Notes under the pieces: generated by a model | What the model was told of the DNA's origin: nothing | What the model saw: the letters and a program-made list of their open reading frames with translations, nothing else | Database searches by the model: none | Program-made: the position numbers and the translations under genes | Assembly (NCBI GenBank): GCA_947479535.1 | Contig: CANJZQ010000027.1 | Coordinates: 1-33,435 of the forward strand | Length of the DNA: 33,435 bases | Origin: Oligoflexales bacterium | Lineage (GTDB): Bacteria > Bdellovibrionota_B > Oligoflexia > Oligoflexales > RGVZ01 | Reading direction: 5' to 3' | Shown: positions 1-7,602 of the stretch, piece by piece | Numbering within the stretch: position 1 is the first letter of the stretch | Layout of the letters: each line of letters starts with the position of its first letter

Positions 1-3000
1 CGTCCCGGTGGCCAAGTCAGTGGCTGGCGTGTACGTCCATTCGCCCGATCCATCGGCTGTGGTTGTGCCAAGAACGGAAATGCCTTGGTATATGGTGACG
101 GTTGAATTGTTTTCTGCCGTGCCAACTATGACCGGCCTTAGTCCATTGGTGTAAATCATGCTGCCGATACTCGTGCTGCCCGCGATGCTGATGATGCTCG
201 GTGCCGCAGGAGCCGTCGTGTCAATGACCACGGTGACTGCCGTGCTGAATGAGCCCTGGTTTAAAGCCCCATCAGTGGCCTTTGCGGTGATGGTGTGTGT
301 GCCCGCCGTAAGGACCGGCGTAAACAACCATGCACCTGATGCGTTGGCGGTTGTCGTGCCGATGGCAGATGCATTGTTATATACCGTCACCGTGGAATTT
401 GCCTCTGCCGCTCCTGCGATCGGAGGCATCAACAAACTCGTGGATATAGCGCCGCCGATATTTGTGTTGCCCGCCACGCTGGAGATGCTTGGCGCCGCCG
501 GTGCTGTGGTGTCGATGATTAAAGTGACCGATACGCTTGCAGGGCTTTGAATCATTGCGCTGTCAGTAGCCTTGGTAGTGATGGTGTAAGTGCCAGTGGT
601 CAGATCGCTCGATGGTGTGTAAGTCCATTCGCCAGACCCATCTGCAGTGGTGGTTCCGAGGATTGAAGTCCCATTAAAAATGGTTACCTGAGAATTGCCT
701 TCTGCCGTGCCCCTTATGGTTGGCAAGAGGCCTTTGGTGTAAATTGTGTTGCTGACATTTGTGTTGCCTGCGACCTCGATGATGGACGGTACGCCTGGCG
801 CAGTGGTGTCGATGATCATCATCGCGACGCTGCTGGCAGCGCTCAAGTTTGATGCGGCATCTATTGCTTTGGCGGTGATGGAATAGGTCCCGGTGGCAAG
901 ATCACTTTGCGGAGCGTAGTTCCAGTTGCCAGACCCGTCAGCCGTCGTGGTGCCAAGAATCGAATTGCCGTTATAGATCTTCACGGTCGAATTGTTTTCT
1001 GCGGTTCCGACGATCGCAGGCCTGAGTCCATCTGTATAAATCGTACTGCCGATACTCGTATTGCCCGCGATGCTGATGAACGTCGGCGCTGCCGGAGCGG
1101 TGGTATCAATGATCAAAGTGAGCGGGGAACTTGATGCGCTTTGATTCAGTGCCGCATCCGTGGCCTTGGCGGTTAAGGCGTGGGTGCTTTCGGTCAGGTT
1201 GATTGCCGTTGTGAACGTCCAGGCGCCAGATCCGTTTGCCGTTATAGTGCCCAGGATCAAATTTCCATCACGTATAGTTACCGTCGAATTGGCCTCGGCC
1301 GTGCCGGTAATCGCTGGTCTTAGTTCGCTGGTGTAAAAGGCGCTCCCGACAGATGTCGCGCCCGCCACGCTCGTAATCGTTGGCGCTGCGGGGGGTGTCG
1401 CGTCTAGGGTCAAATTAACGGTAGCGCTGGCAGTGCTTTCGTTTAACGCAGCATCCTTCGCTTTTGCGGTCAGGGTGTATGTGGCCGCGGCAAGATTGCT
1501 TGGTGGGGTGTAGGCCCACGCGCCGGATCCGTCGGCTGTTGCCGTACCAAGCATCGATGATCCGTTGTAAATAGACACCGTTGAATCGGTTTCCGCGGTT
1601 CCACTAATTGCGGGCATGAGTTCGCTGGTGAAAATTGGGCTGCCGGTGTTTGTGTCACCTGCAATGCTGATGATGGCGGGTGCTGCAGGCGCTGTGGTGT
1701 CAATGGTCACCGGCACTGAAGTGCTGGACGCGCCCTGATTTAACGCGGCGTCAGTTGCGCTTGCAGTGAAAGTGTGGCTACCGGCTGCAAGGGATGCCGT
1801 AAACAACCAGGCGCCAGAAGCGTTGGATGTAGCAGTTCCGAGGACTGACGAGGCATCGTAAACAGTTACCGTCGAATTAGCCTCTGCCGTCCCTGCAATC
1901 GCTGGCATCACAACACTGGTGTAAATCGTGCCGCCGACTCCCGTGTCTCCTGCGACACTGGTGATGCTCGGTGCGGCTGGCGCGATCGTGTCATTGACGT
2001 AAGTTCCAATGCTTGTGCAGGTCGATGCGTTTGCCGCCGCATCCATGGCCACGGCGTAGATCGTTGTTGTTGTGTCGGCCGGCAGGCTGTTTGTTGTCAT
2101 GGACTGCGCGCCATTTGCCGTGGCTACGGCACCAGAAATGGCGGTGCCGCAGGAACTGCCGTCATAAAGGGTTACGGTTGCCGTTTCACTTAAAGTGAAG
2201 GCGACACTTGGAACGAGAGACGTTCCGGGCGAAGCAGTCAAAACGCTCGGGGCGTTGATCAAAGGTGGAGTGACGTCGTTGATGTAATTGCCGATGAGTG
2301 TGCATGCCGATGTGTTGGTCGCTGCATCACGAGCCAGCGCGTAGATTGTCGTGATCGAATTGGGGGGCAGGGGGTTGGTTGCCATGGATTGACCACCGAT
2401 TGGCATGGCGACGGCTTCCGATATTACCGTGCTACAGGAACTGCTGTTATGAAGGGTTACGGTTGCAGCTTCGCTCAGGGTAAACGCAACGTTTGGAACG
2501 AACGAGGTGCCTGGTGATGTCGTGGAAATGCTGACTGAGGTCAGCATGGGTGACGTGGTGTCTTTTTCCCAAATCAGAGGAACAACGGTTTCCGGAGCCT
2601 GCCAATTTCCTTCAACGTCCATCTTCAGGACGCAAAGTGCCATCATGCCATCTGGAGTCCCGCTCACATCCATGGTGAGTTGGGTTGTGACAGATATCCG
2701 CTCACTGTAGCCTTCCGCCACACTGCAACTAACGGCGGCTTCCGGGCCAAACTTGTACTGATAGCCGCGGATTCCAAGGGTGCTCATGTCGATGGTAAAG
2801 AGAGACAAATTTGAAAGTTGATCGGGGAGCGTATTTGCTGGGGAACTTGCAGTCTGTTCGGTGGAGGTTGCGGCTTGTAATTCGGGTGCTGCGCCCGCCG
2901 CTTCCAACAGGAGTTGGCAATCCGGCGCGCTTGGATCCTGGCAGCTCGTCGAAATCTTGCTGCCGCCACAAGAAGATAAAATCATCGCCAAGGCGCACGT

Positions 3001-3057
3001 CAGGGCACCCTTAAAAAATAAACGGCAGATTGTCGAATTCGGTTTGATTTCCGCCAT
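1..3057 (-). CDS. Giant Ig-like-repeat surface lipoprotein (N-terminal part; runs off left edge)
   Basis: The frame is open without interruption for 1019 codons from ATG 3057 to base 1, so the C-terminus lies outside the window. Residues 1-30 form a lipoprotein signal peptide ending in LSSC (acylated Cys30 expected). A Ser/Ala-rich, Cys-containing segment follows, then repeats of about 95-99 residues in the style of bacterial Ig-like domains (Big_13-like). Each repeat carries GTAENNSTV, a GTTTADGSGxWTYTP core and an IDTTAPAAP linker. Proteins of this architecture are usually outer-membrane-anchored adhesins or stalk-like surface proteins; adhesion here is inference. A Shine-Dalgarno AGGAAGAGG lies 8 bases before the start and a FliA-like promoter at 3082-3108. 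The first two repeats (nearest the N-terminus) are 95 residues and more divergent; the later ones are 97-99 and more uniform. Substrate or partner is not visible. Confidence 0.88.
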   Translation of the reverse strand, partial: MAEIKPNSTICRLFFKGALTCALAMILSSCGGSKISTSCQDPSAPDCQLLLEAAGAAPELQAATSTEQTASSPANTLPDQLSNLSLFTIDMSTLGIRGYQYKFGPEAAVSCSVAEGYSERISVTTQLTMDVSGTPDGMMALCVLKMDVEGNWQAPETVVPLIWEKDTTSPMLTSVSISTTSPGTSFVPNVAFTLSEAATVTLHNSSSCSTVISEAVAMPIGGQSMATNPLPPNSITTIYALARDAATNTSACTLIGNYINDVTPPLINAPSVLTASPGTSLVPSVAFTLSETATVTLYDGSSCGTAISGAVATANGAQSMTTNSLPADTTTTIYAVAMDAAANASTCTSIGTYVNDTIAPAAPSITSVAGDTGVGGTIYTSVVMPAIAGTAEANSTVTVYDASSVLGTATSNASGAWLFTASLAAGSHTFTASATDAALNQGASSTSVPVTIDTTAPAAPAIISIAGDTNTGSPIFTSELMPAISGTAETDSTVSIYNGSSMLGTATADGSGAWAYTPPSNLAAATYTLTAKAKDAALNESTASATVNLTLDATPPAAPTITSVAGATSVGSAFYTSELRPAITGTAEANSTVTIRDGNLILGTITANGSGAWTFTTAINLTESTHALTAKATDAALNQSASSSPLTLIIDTTAPAAPTFISIAGNTSIGSTIYTDGLRPAIVGTAENNSTVKIYNGNSILGTTTADGSGNWNYAPQSDLATGTYSITAKAIDAASNLSAASSVAMMIIDTTAPGVPSIIEVAGNTNVSNTIYTKGLLPTIRGTAEGNSQVTIFNGTSILGTTTADGSGEWTYTPSSDLTTGTYTITTKATDSAMIQSPASVSVTLIIDTTAPAAPSISSVAGNTNIGGAISTSLLMPPIAGAAEANSTVTVYNNASAIGTTTANASGAWLFTPVLTAGTHTITAKATDGALNQGSFSTAVTVVIDTTAPAAPSIISIAGSTSIGSMIYTNGLRPVIVGTAENNSTVTIYQGISVLGTTTADGSGEWTYTPATDLATGT
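218..2560 (-). repeat. Tandem Ig-like coding repeats (285-297 bp period)
   Basis: The same landmark codons, encoding the start of the linker between domains, recur at 218, 509, 806, 1103, 1400, 1697, 1988, 2273 and 2558. The spacings are 291, 297, 297, 297, 297, 291, 285 and 285 bp, all multiples of three. Repeats are similar but not identical at the DNA level, which points to old duplication with domain-level conservation. A ninth repeat begins and is cut off at the left edge. Confidence 0.85.
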
Positions 3058-3081
3058 TTAAGCGACCTCTTCCTATAGAGG

Positions 3082-3108
3082 CCATCGGCAGAACGGACTG
3101 AATCTTGA
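3082..3108 (-). promoter_or_regulatory. FliA (sigma28)-like promoter for the Ig-repeat lipoprotein
   Basis: On the minus strand TCAAGATT (3108-3101) is followed by exactly 11 bases and then GCCGATGG (3089-3082). The enterobacterial FliA consensus is TAAAGTTT-N11-GCCGATAA, so the -10 matches 6 of 8 and the spacer is exact. The start of transcription would fall near 3075, giving a leader of about 18 bases that still contains the Shine-Dalgarno sequence. Confidence 0.55.
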
Positions 3109-3188
3109 CGTGAAAAACAGGATTTTCCCAGACGGTTTAGCCGGAGCTTTCCTATTTTAATTGCCCATGGTTATCAGGGGGTTAGAAC

Positions 3189-3215
3189 GGGCAGTGCCGC
3201 TGGTTGGCACTGCCC
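3189..3215 (-). terminator. Perfect 10-bp hairpin after the AsmA-like gene
   Basis: GGGCAGTGCC and GGCACTGCCC pair perfectly around a 7-base loop, starting 7 bases past the asmA-like stop codon. On the minus strand the T-run (7 T) precedes the stem and the bases after the stem are not T-rich. It is therefore not a canonical intrinsic terminator; it may be a 3'-end stability or Rho-associated hairpin. Confidence 0.45.
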
Positions 3216-3222
3216 AAAAAAA

Positions 3223-5727
3223 TCATTTTTTCTGAAACAAACCCTTCAGTTTATCCTTTGCCTGGGATTCAAACTTTTTGCGGGAAGCCTCAGTTTTCTT
3301 TGAAATTTCATCGGCTTTCGCCTTGTCGATGCCCAAGGCTGGCAAGGCGCCTTTGATGGCCTGTCGCGCGGCATCCTCGAGAGCTTTTTTGGCTTCCTGC
3401 TCTAACCGAACCGCCGCATTGTCTTCAAAATTGCTGGTCAGTAATCCCGTCTGCATTGAGACTTTCGGGCTCATCACGCTCCCACCAAGGTTGAACGGAA
3501 GGCGCATCGCCTTGTTCTTGTCCAGGAGCAGAGCCGCATATTCGCTTTGTTTGATCAGGGCAGCCTTGTCCGTTTCGGAAAGGGTGATCTCCATGTCCCC
3601 ATCCAGGTTTCCTTCGAGAGAGGTGATGGCATTCAACTTGAATTGCCCGAGGTCGCTCGATGTGTCGGAAGTTATTTTTATTTTTCCGTCATTCACTTCG
3701 AACTGACCGCTGCTGGTGGCAACCTTCTTTTCGCCGGCATACTTGTCAGGAATTCTGACGACTTTGATGCTTTCGATTTTCTTTTTGAGGTCATCGATTT
3801 TTGGTTTTTTATCTTCGGGAATCCGCTTGCCAATGGGCGAATCCAAAAATTTTGCGATATTTTTAAAGGCTTTTTCTGCAGTCTTTCCTGATGTCAGTCC
3901 AGATACGAATCCCGAAAACGATTCCGCCACCAACGGACGAAGCGCAGCACCGCGCATTTTAACGTCATTGATCGAATAGCTTCCCTTGCCACTCAAAGTT
4001 TTGCTCAACGTCTGGCGCGTTGTACCGCGTGCCGAAACCGCCATCGCCAGACTCAGTTTTCCCGATAGGGCTTCTTTTTGTACCGGGGCGATGACATCGA
4101 TTGCGTCGCTTGCCGAAACGCCATCAAGTTTAAACGAACCGCGAAATTCAACCGGAGAAGATGCGAGATTCAATTTCCCATCGGCTCTGACGCTGCCGCC
4201 AAGGGCCAGTAGGGAAAACTGCTGCAAGGCGATTTCCAGATCCTTCAATCCCGCTTTTATAACAAGGTTTTTGATCGCCAGGCGATCCCAGACGATTTCA
4301 TTCATCGCGACATCGACATTGATCACGTGGGGTTTGATGGTGTCCTTGAGTTCTTGCGACAAGGCGAAGTCCTTTTCCAATCCTGCGGTTCCGCCAGAAG
4401 ATGCCGTTGCGCCAGAATCTGCAGCCTTGTTTTCAGCCGTCGCTGGACTCGCGGCGGCGGCGCCATCTGCTGGCAGAGTCGGTGGCAAAAATGGTTTAAG
4501 CAGTGCGCCCAAGTCGATGTGTTGGCTGCTGAATTTGACTCCCGCCTTGGCTGGTAAAACCGATGTTGCCGTCACGGCCAGATTGAAATCCGAACCCGAC
4601 AATTTACTTTCAACACCCAAGTCAGCTTGAAGCGCCGAAAGGTCTGCGAGTGGGCCTTCGACCTTTACCTTTACTTTCAACGAGGCCTTCTGCAGCAACT
4701 TTGCATGCTGGGGCAGCATCGCGCCAAGGCTGGAAACATCTGGGCTTTCAATGTTCATGTTGAATGCAGTTTTTAAGCTCTTGAAGTCGCTGACGGCCAG
4801 TTTTCCCGTGCCCGCGATGTTCAGTATGTCAAAGCCAAGTTCGTCGACATCAAGGCTGCTTGGAGACGCGGCGCCGCGGATCCGCATCGCGATGTTCTGG
4901 CCCGGCTTTTTAACCAGGGCGTTTTGGAAGTTAAGTGCCAGATCCTTCAGGTCTAGGTTGCCGTTAAAGGTAAGGCGCTTGAAAAGGGCGTCAGCCGACG
5001 ATTCAATCTTGGCTGTGAGGTTCATTTTGATCGCGCCGCCTACGATGGCTCCTGCCTCTTTGGCTTTCAGGTCGGTGCTGAGAGCGATTTCGATATCGCG
5101 GTCGAGGCCAATGTTACGGATGCTAAAGTCGAGGTCGGACACTTTGGCCAGTGGTTTGCCGTTGGATTTGACGCTGGCCGTGGCGCCGGAGATCGTGATG
5201 GATTTGATCAACACCCGGTCGCGCAGCGCAGAAATGGTCGCACCAGACAGGGGTGCGGCCGGTGCCTCTGGCGTTGCGGCCTGATTTTCGCCAGGCTTCG
5301 GTGTCGCGGCCCCGTCCGAGGGAGCCTTGGCAAGGCTTGCCAGGTTGTTGGTGCCTCCGTTCAAGTGCATTTCAACGGCTGGATTGACGATCCGCAGTTC
5401 TCCCTCCAGCTTTCCTTTCAACAGGGGCCAGAATTCTGTGGCGAGAAACAGCTCGTCTGTCCTAAAGAGGGGGACTCCCTTGAATGTTGGATCTGTGTTT
5501 CGGATTTCGGCATTCTTGATGGTGACCCCAAGCTTAGGAATGGCGTGAAGGCGGATCGACTTGAAGTCCAAGTCTGCATTCACAGCGCTGCCAACAGCGG
5601 CTTGGATTTGCGGTTTGAATTTTTCCAGGTCTACCAGGAATGGCAGGGCGATCGCAGCGCCGAGCAAAAGTCCCAGGGTGACAGCAGGAATCAGGATCCA
5701 TTTTAGTTTCGACGGTCTCGACGGCAT
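3223..5727 (-). CDS. AsmA family protein
   Basis: This 834-residue protein has an N-terminal membrane anchor (about residues 11-31) followed by the AsmA N-terminal signature VDLEKFKPQIQAAV and a long beta-rich periplasmic body. The C-terminal region (about 540-730) has the AsmA-type pattern LSGKLSLAMAVSARGTT, GKGSYSINDVKMRGAAL and LPFNLGGSVMSPKVS. The tail is a Lys/Ala-rich helix ending in QKK. AsmA-like proteins are inner-membrane-anchored, bridge-like periplasmic proteins connected with phospholipid delivery to the outer membrane. An Ala/Pro-rich low-complexity insert sits near residues 135-160 and another near 410-445. The start is supported by GGAGAA five bases upstream. It is divergent from the next gene with only 29 bases between start codons, so both promoters must overlap that gap or the neighbouring coding sequence. 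Confidence 0.85.
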   Translation of the reverse strand: MPSRPSKLKWILIPAVTLGLLLGAAIALPFLVDLEKFKPQIQAAVGSAVNADLDFKSIRLHAIPKLGVTIKNAEIRNTDPTFKGVPLFRTDELFLATEFWPLLKGKLEGELRIVNPAVEMHLNGGTNNLASLAKAPSDGAATPKPGENQAATPEAPAAPLSGATISALRDRVLIKSITISGATASVKSNGKPLAKVSDLDFSIRNIGLDRDIEIALSTDLKAKEAGAIVGGAIKMNLTAKIESSADALFKRLTFNGNLDLKDLALNFQNALVKKPGQNIAMRIRGAASPSSLDVDELGFDILNIAGTGKLAVSDFKSLKTAFNMNIESPDVSSLGAMLPQHAKLLQKASLKVKVKVEGPLADLSALQADLGVESKLSGSDFNLAVTATSVLPAKAGVKFSSQHIDLGALLKPFLPPTLPADGAAAASPATAENKAADSGATASSGGTAGLEKDFALSQELKDTIKPHVINVDVAMNEIVWDRLAIKNLVIKAGLKDLEIALQQFSLLALGGSVRADGKLNLASSPVEFRGSFKLDGVSASDAIDVIAPVQKEALSGKLSLAMAVSARGTTRQTLSKTLSGKGSYSINDVKMRGAALRPLVAESFSGFVSGLTSGKTAEKAFKNIAKFLDSPIGKRIPEDKKPKIDDLKKKIESIKVVRIPDKYAGEKKVATSSGQFEVNDGKIKITSDTSSDLGQFKLNAITSLEGNLDGDMEITLSETDKAALIKQSEYAALLLDKNKAMRLPFNLGGSVMSPKVSMQTGLLTSNFEDNAAVRLEQEAKKALEDAARQAIKGALPALGIDKAKADEISKKTEASRKKFESQAKDKLKGLFQKK

Positions 5728-5756
5728 TTTAATTCTCCAAGTCAGGCAGATACACT

Positions 5757-6413
5757 ATGAAACCACAAACTGGTGAATTCGTTGAGGGTCTTCGGAACCG
5801 GAAGACACAAAAACTGTTTATTTGTCTGGAAGCGTCCTCCTCCCCGGGCAAAGTTCGGGTCGTCAACCCAAGTGGCGACGTGCTCGTCGTCATGGAAGAG
5901 TTGTTTGACCTGGAACCGGTAGAAGTTCCAATGGACAATCTCGCCGAATTTTTCACCGACGAACAGGTCAATAGTTGGCGGGTTTATCTGGCGGATGAAG
6001 CCGAGCGGCGTCGGATTGATGCGGCGCGTGAGGCCAGGACCCCTTCCTCCAAAACTGAAAGCACCCAGCGCGGCAGCGCTTCTTCAGGCGGCAGGGCTGG
6101 CGAGTCCCGCGTTTCTGCCCCTCGCATTCCCCGCGCCCGCAAGGAGGCCTCGGTACCAGTCAAAGTCGTTCCAGGCCGGGTTAGTGCCAATTGGGCTTCG
6201 GAGCGCCTTTGTTTTTACCGCAACCGTATTGACCCGCTGCGTCCGGCGGAGCAGTTTCAGGTTAAAATACAGGGTGTTGGGACATTTCAAATCACCAAGG
6301 CCGATTTTCAGCGGGTGTTCAACAACGTGATCATGTCGCCGCAGTACCGGTCTCAGGGTCTGTTTTCCTACGATCAAATTCCTGAGGCAGCACGTCCGTT
6401 TATCAAAGGTTAA
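5757..6413 (+). CDS. Hypothetical protein, two short conserved-looking domains joined by a Ser/Arg-rich linker
   Basis: I do not recognise this 218-residue protein. It is probably cytoplasmic: there is no signal peptide or membrane segment. The N-terminal 75 residues are beta-strand-like and acidic (VRVVNPSGDVLVVMEELFDL). A short charged helix AEERRRIDAAREAR-like stretch (about 78-92) leads into a disordered Ser/Gly/Arg/Pro-rich linker (about 93-130). The C-terminal part (about 140-218) is aromatic and compact, with FQITKADFQRVFNNVIMSP followed by PEAARPFIKG. The start is the first ATG after the divergent asmA-like promoter region, with only a weak AGG upstream. The gene is followed 61 bases later by the GMP reductase-like gene, which has its own strong Shine-Dalgarno sequence. 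The domain order suggests a small binding or adaptor protein, but function is unknown. Confidence 0.75.
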   Translation: MKPQTGEFVEGLRNRKTQKLFICLEASSSPGKVRVVNPSGDVLVVMEELFDLEPVEVPMDNLAEFFTDEQVNSWRVYLADEAERRRIDAAREARTPSSKTESTQRGSASSGGRAGESRVSAPRIPRARKEASVPVKVVPGRVSANWASERLCFYRNRIDPLRPAEQFQVKIQGVGTFQITKADFQRVFNNVIMSPQYRSQGLFSYDQIPEAARPFIKG

Positions 6414-6474
6414 ATCCTGCTTTATTAAAAACATGATTCGTAATAATAAGTTCACCTGCTTTTAAGGGGGATTT

Positions 6475-7515
6475 ATGGTTTCCATCATGCGCGGGCTGAC
6501 TTTTGACGACGTGCTTCTGGTCCCTGGATACAACGGGATCAAATCAAGGCAGGACGTGACCACTTCGGTTCTATTGAAGAACTTTGATTTTGAAATTCCC
6601 TTCGTCAGTTCAAACATGGATACCATCACGGGACAGTGCATGGCCGATGCCGTCACCGGTCTTGGCGGCATGGCGATCCTGCACCGTTTCATGTCGATCG
6701 AAGAAAACGTCGCAACCTTCAAGGCATGCGCAAATCCACAGCGCACAGGATTTTCTATTGGAATCGGTGCGGACGCACTGACCCGGGCCGAGGCTCTTGT
6801 TTCCGCGGGTGCCAGCATTGTTTGCGTGGATGTTGCCCACGGCCATTCAAAAGAAGTGAACCGTACGATCCGCGGCCTTCGCAATTCTTTCAAAGACAAT
6901 GTCTTGGTCATTGCCGGGAATGTCGCAACCTATGCCGGCGCAGATTATCTGGCTGCTGCCGGTGCCGATATCATCAAAGTCGGTATTGGTCCCGGTTCCG
7001 TTTGCACGACCAGAATAAAAACCGGCTACGGCGTCCCGCAGCTCACCGCCATCATGGAATGCCGCAAGGTCGATCGCGCATTAATGGCCGATGGTGGAGT
7101 CAGGACTCCGGGTGATGCCGTGAAGGCGCTGGCTGCTGGAGCTGATTTTGTGATGCTGGGCGGACTTCTTGCCGGAACCGATGAAACGCCTGGACAGCTG
7201 ATGGAGCGCTCGCTGCCAAACGGTCAGATCCAGAAGTTCAAACAGTTTCGTGGCATGGCGTCAAAGGAAGCTCAAGATGACTTCATGGGCGGCATGAAGG
7301 AATGGAAGACCGCCGAAGGCGTTTCAGTTGAGATTCCCTACCGCGGTCCGGTTCGTGATGTGATTCAGGATCTTGTCGGCGGACTTCGTTCCGGACTGAC
7401 TTACTGCGGCGCCTCGGACGTAAAAGGCCTGCAGCGCAAAGCCCAATTCATCGAGATCAGCGCAGCCGGCTTTCGCGAAGGCACGCCTCATGCCGTAGGG
7501 CGTTTGACCATTTAA
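6475..7515 (+). CDS. guaC: GMP reductase / IMP dehydrogenase family, CBS-less
   Basis: This 346-residue TIM-barrel enzyme has the family N-terminus LTFDDVLLVPGY, the SSNMDTITG segment, and the active-site loop GIGPGSVCTTR with catalytic Cys177. ADGGVRTPGDAVKALAAGAD binds the IMP/GMP phosphate. It lacks the CBS pair that most IMP dehydrogenases carry between residues of about 90 and 200, and its length equals GMP reductase (about 345). The flap GMASKEAQDDFMGG and EWKTAEGVSVEIPYRG resemble the GMP reductase pattern (MSS...GG...EYRASEGK). GMP reductase converts GMP to IMP with NADPH, releasing ammonia. The C-terminal tail FREGTPHAVG, however, recalls the IMP dehydrogenase ending. AGGGGG is 6 bases before ATG 6475. 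A CBS-less IMP dehydrogenase is the alternative. Confidence 0.85.
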   Translation: MVSIMRGLTFDDVLLVPGYNGIKSRQDVTTSVLLKNFDFEIPFVSSNMDTITGQCMADAVTGLGGMAILHRFMSIEENVATFKACANPQRTGFSIGIGADALTRAEALVSAGASIVCVDVAHGHSKEVNRTIRGLRNSFKDNVLVIAGNVATYAGADYLAAAGADIIKVGIGPGSVCTTRIKTGYGVPQLTAIMECRKVDRALMADGGVRTPGDAVKALAAGADFVMLGGLLAGTDETPGQLMERSLPNGQIQKFKQFRGMASKEAQDDFMGGMKEWKTAEGVSVEIPYRGPVRDVIQDLVGGLRSGLTYCGASDVKGLQRKAQFIEISAAGFREGTPHAVGRLTI

Positions 7516-7550
7516 CCTGTAAATATTTGATCTGGATCCTTCATTGCATC

Positions 7551-7587
7551 AAAACCCGGGGCGTAGGCCGCGGGTTTTTCTTTTTTT
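7551..7587 (+). terminator. Intrinsic terminator after guaC-like gene
   Basis: AAAACCCG (7551-7558) pairs with CGGGTTTT (7571-7578) around a GC-rich loop and runs into a long T-tract (TTTTTCTTTTTTT). This is a textbook intrinsic terminator shape. It ends only 15 bases before the start codon of the next plus-strand gene. Confidence 0.8.
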
Positions 7588-7602
7588 GGAAAGGACAGAA
7601 CC

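Noticed and set aside
158-1134. Plus-strand open frames across the Ig-repeat region
   Set aside because: They lie opposite the continuous minus-strand repeat gene, repeat with the same period, and lack start signals.
3066-3081. Hairpin CCTCT/AGAGG that would sequester the Shine-Dalgarno sequence of the Ig-repeat lipoprotein
   Set aside because: With the predicted FliA-like start near 3075 half of the stem would not be in the transcript, and the stem is only 5 bp.
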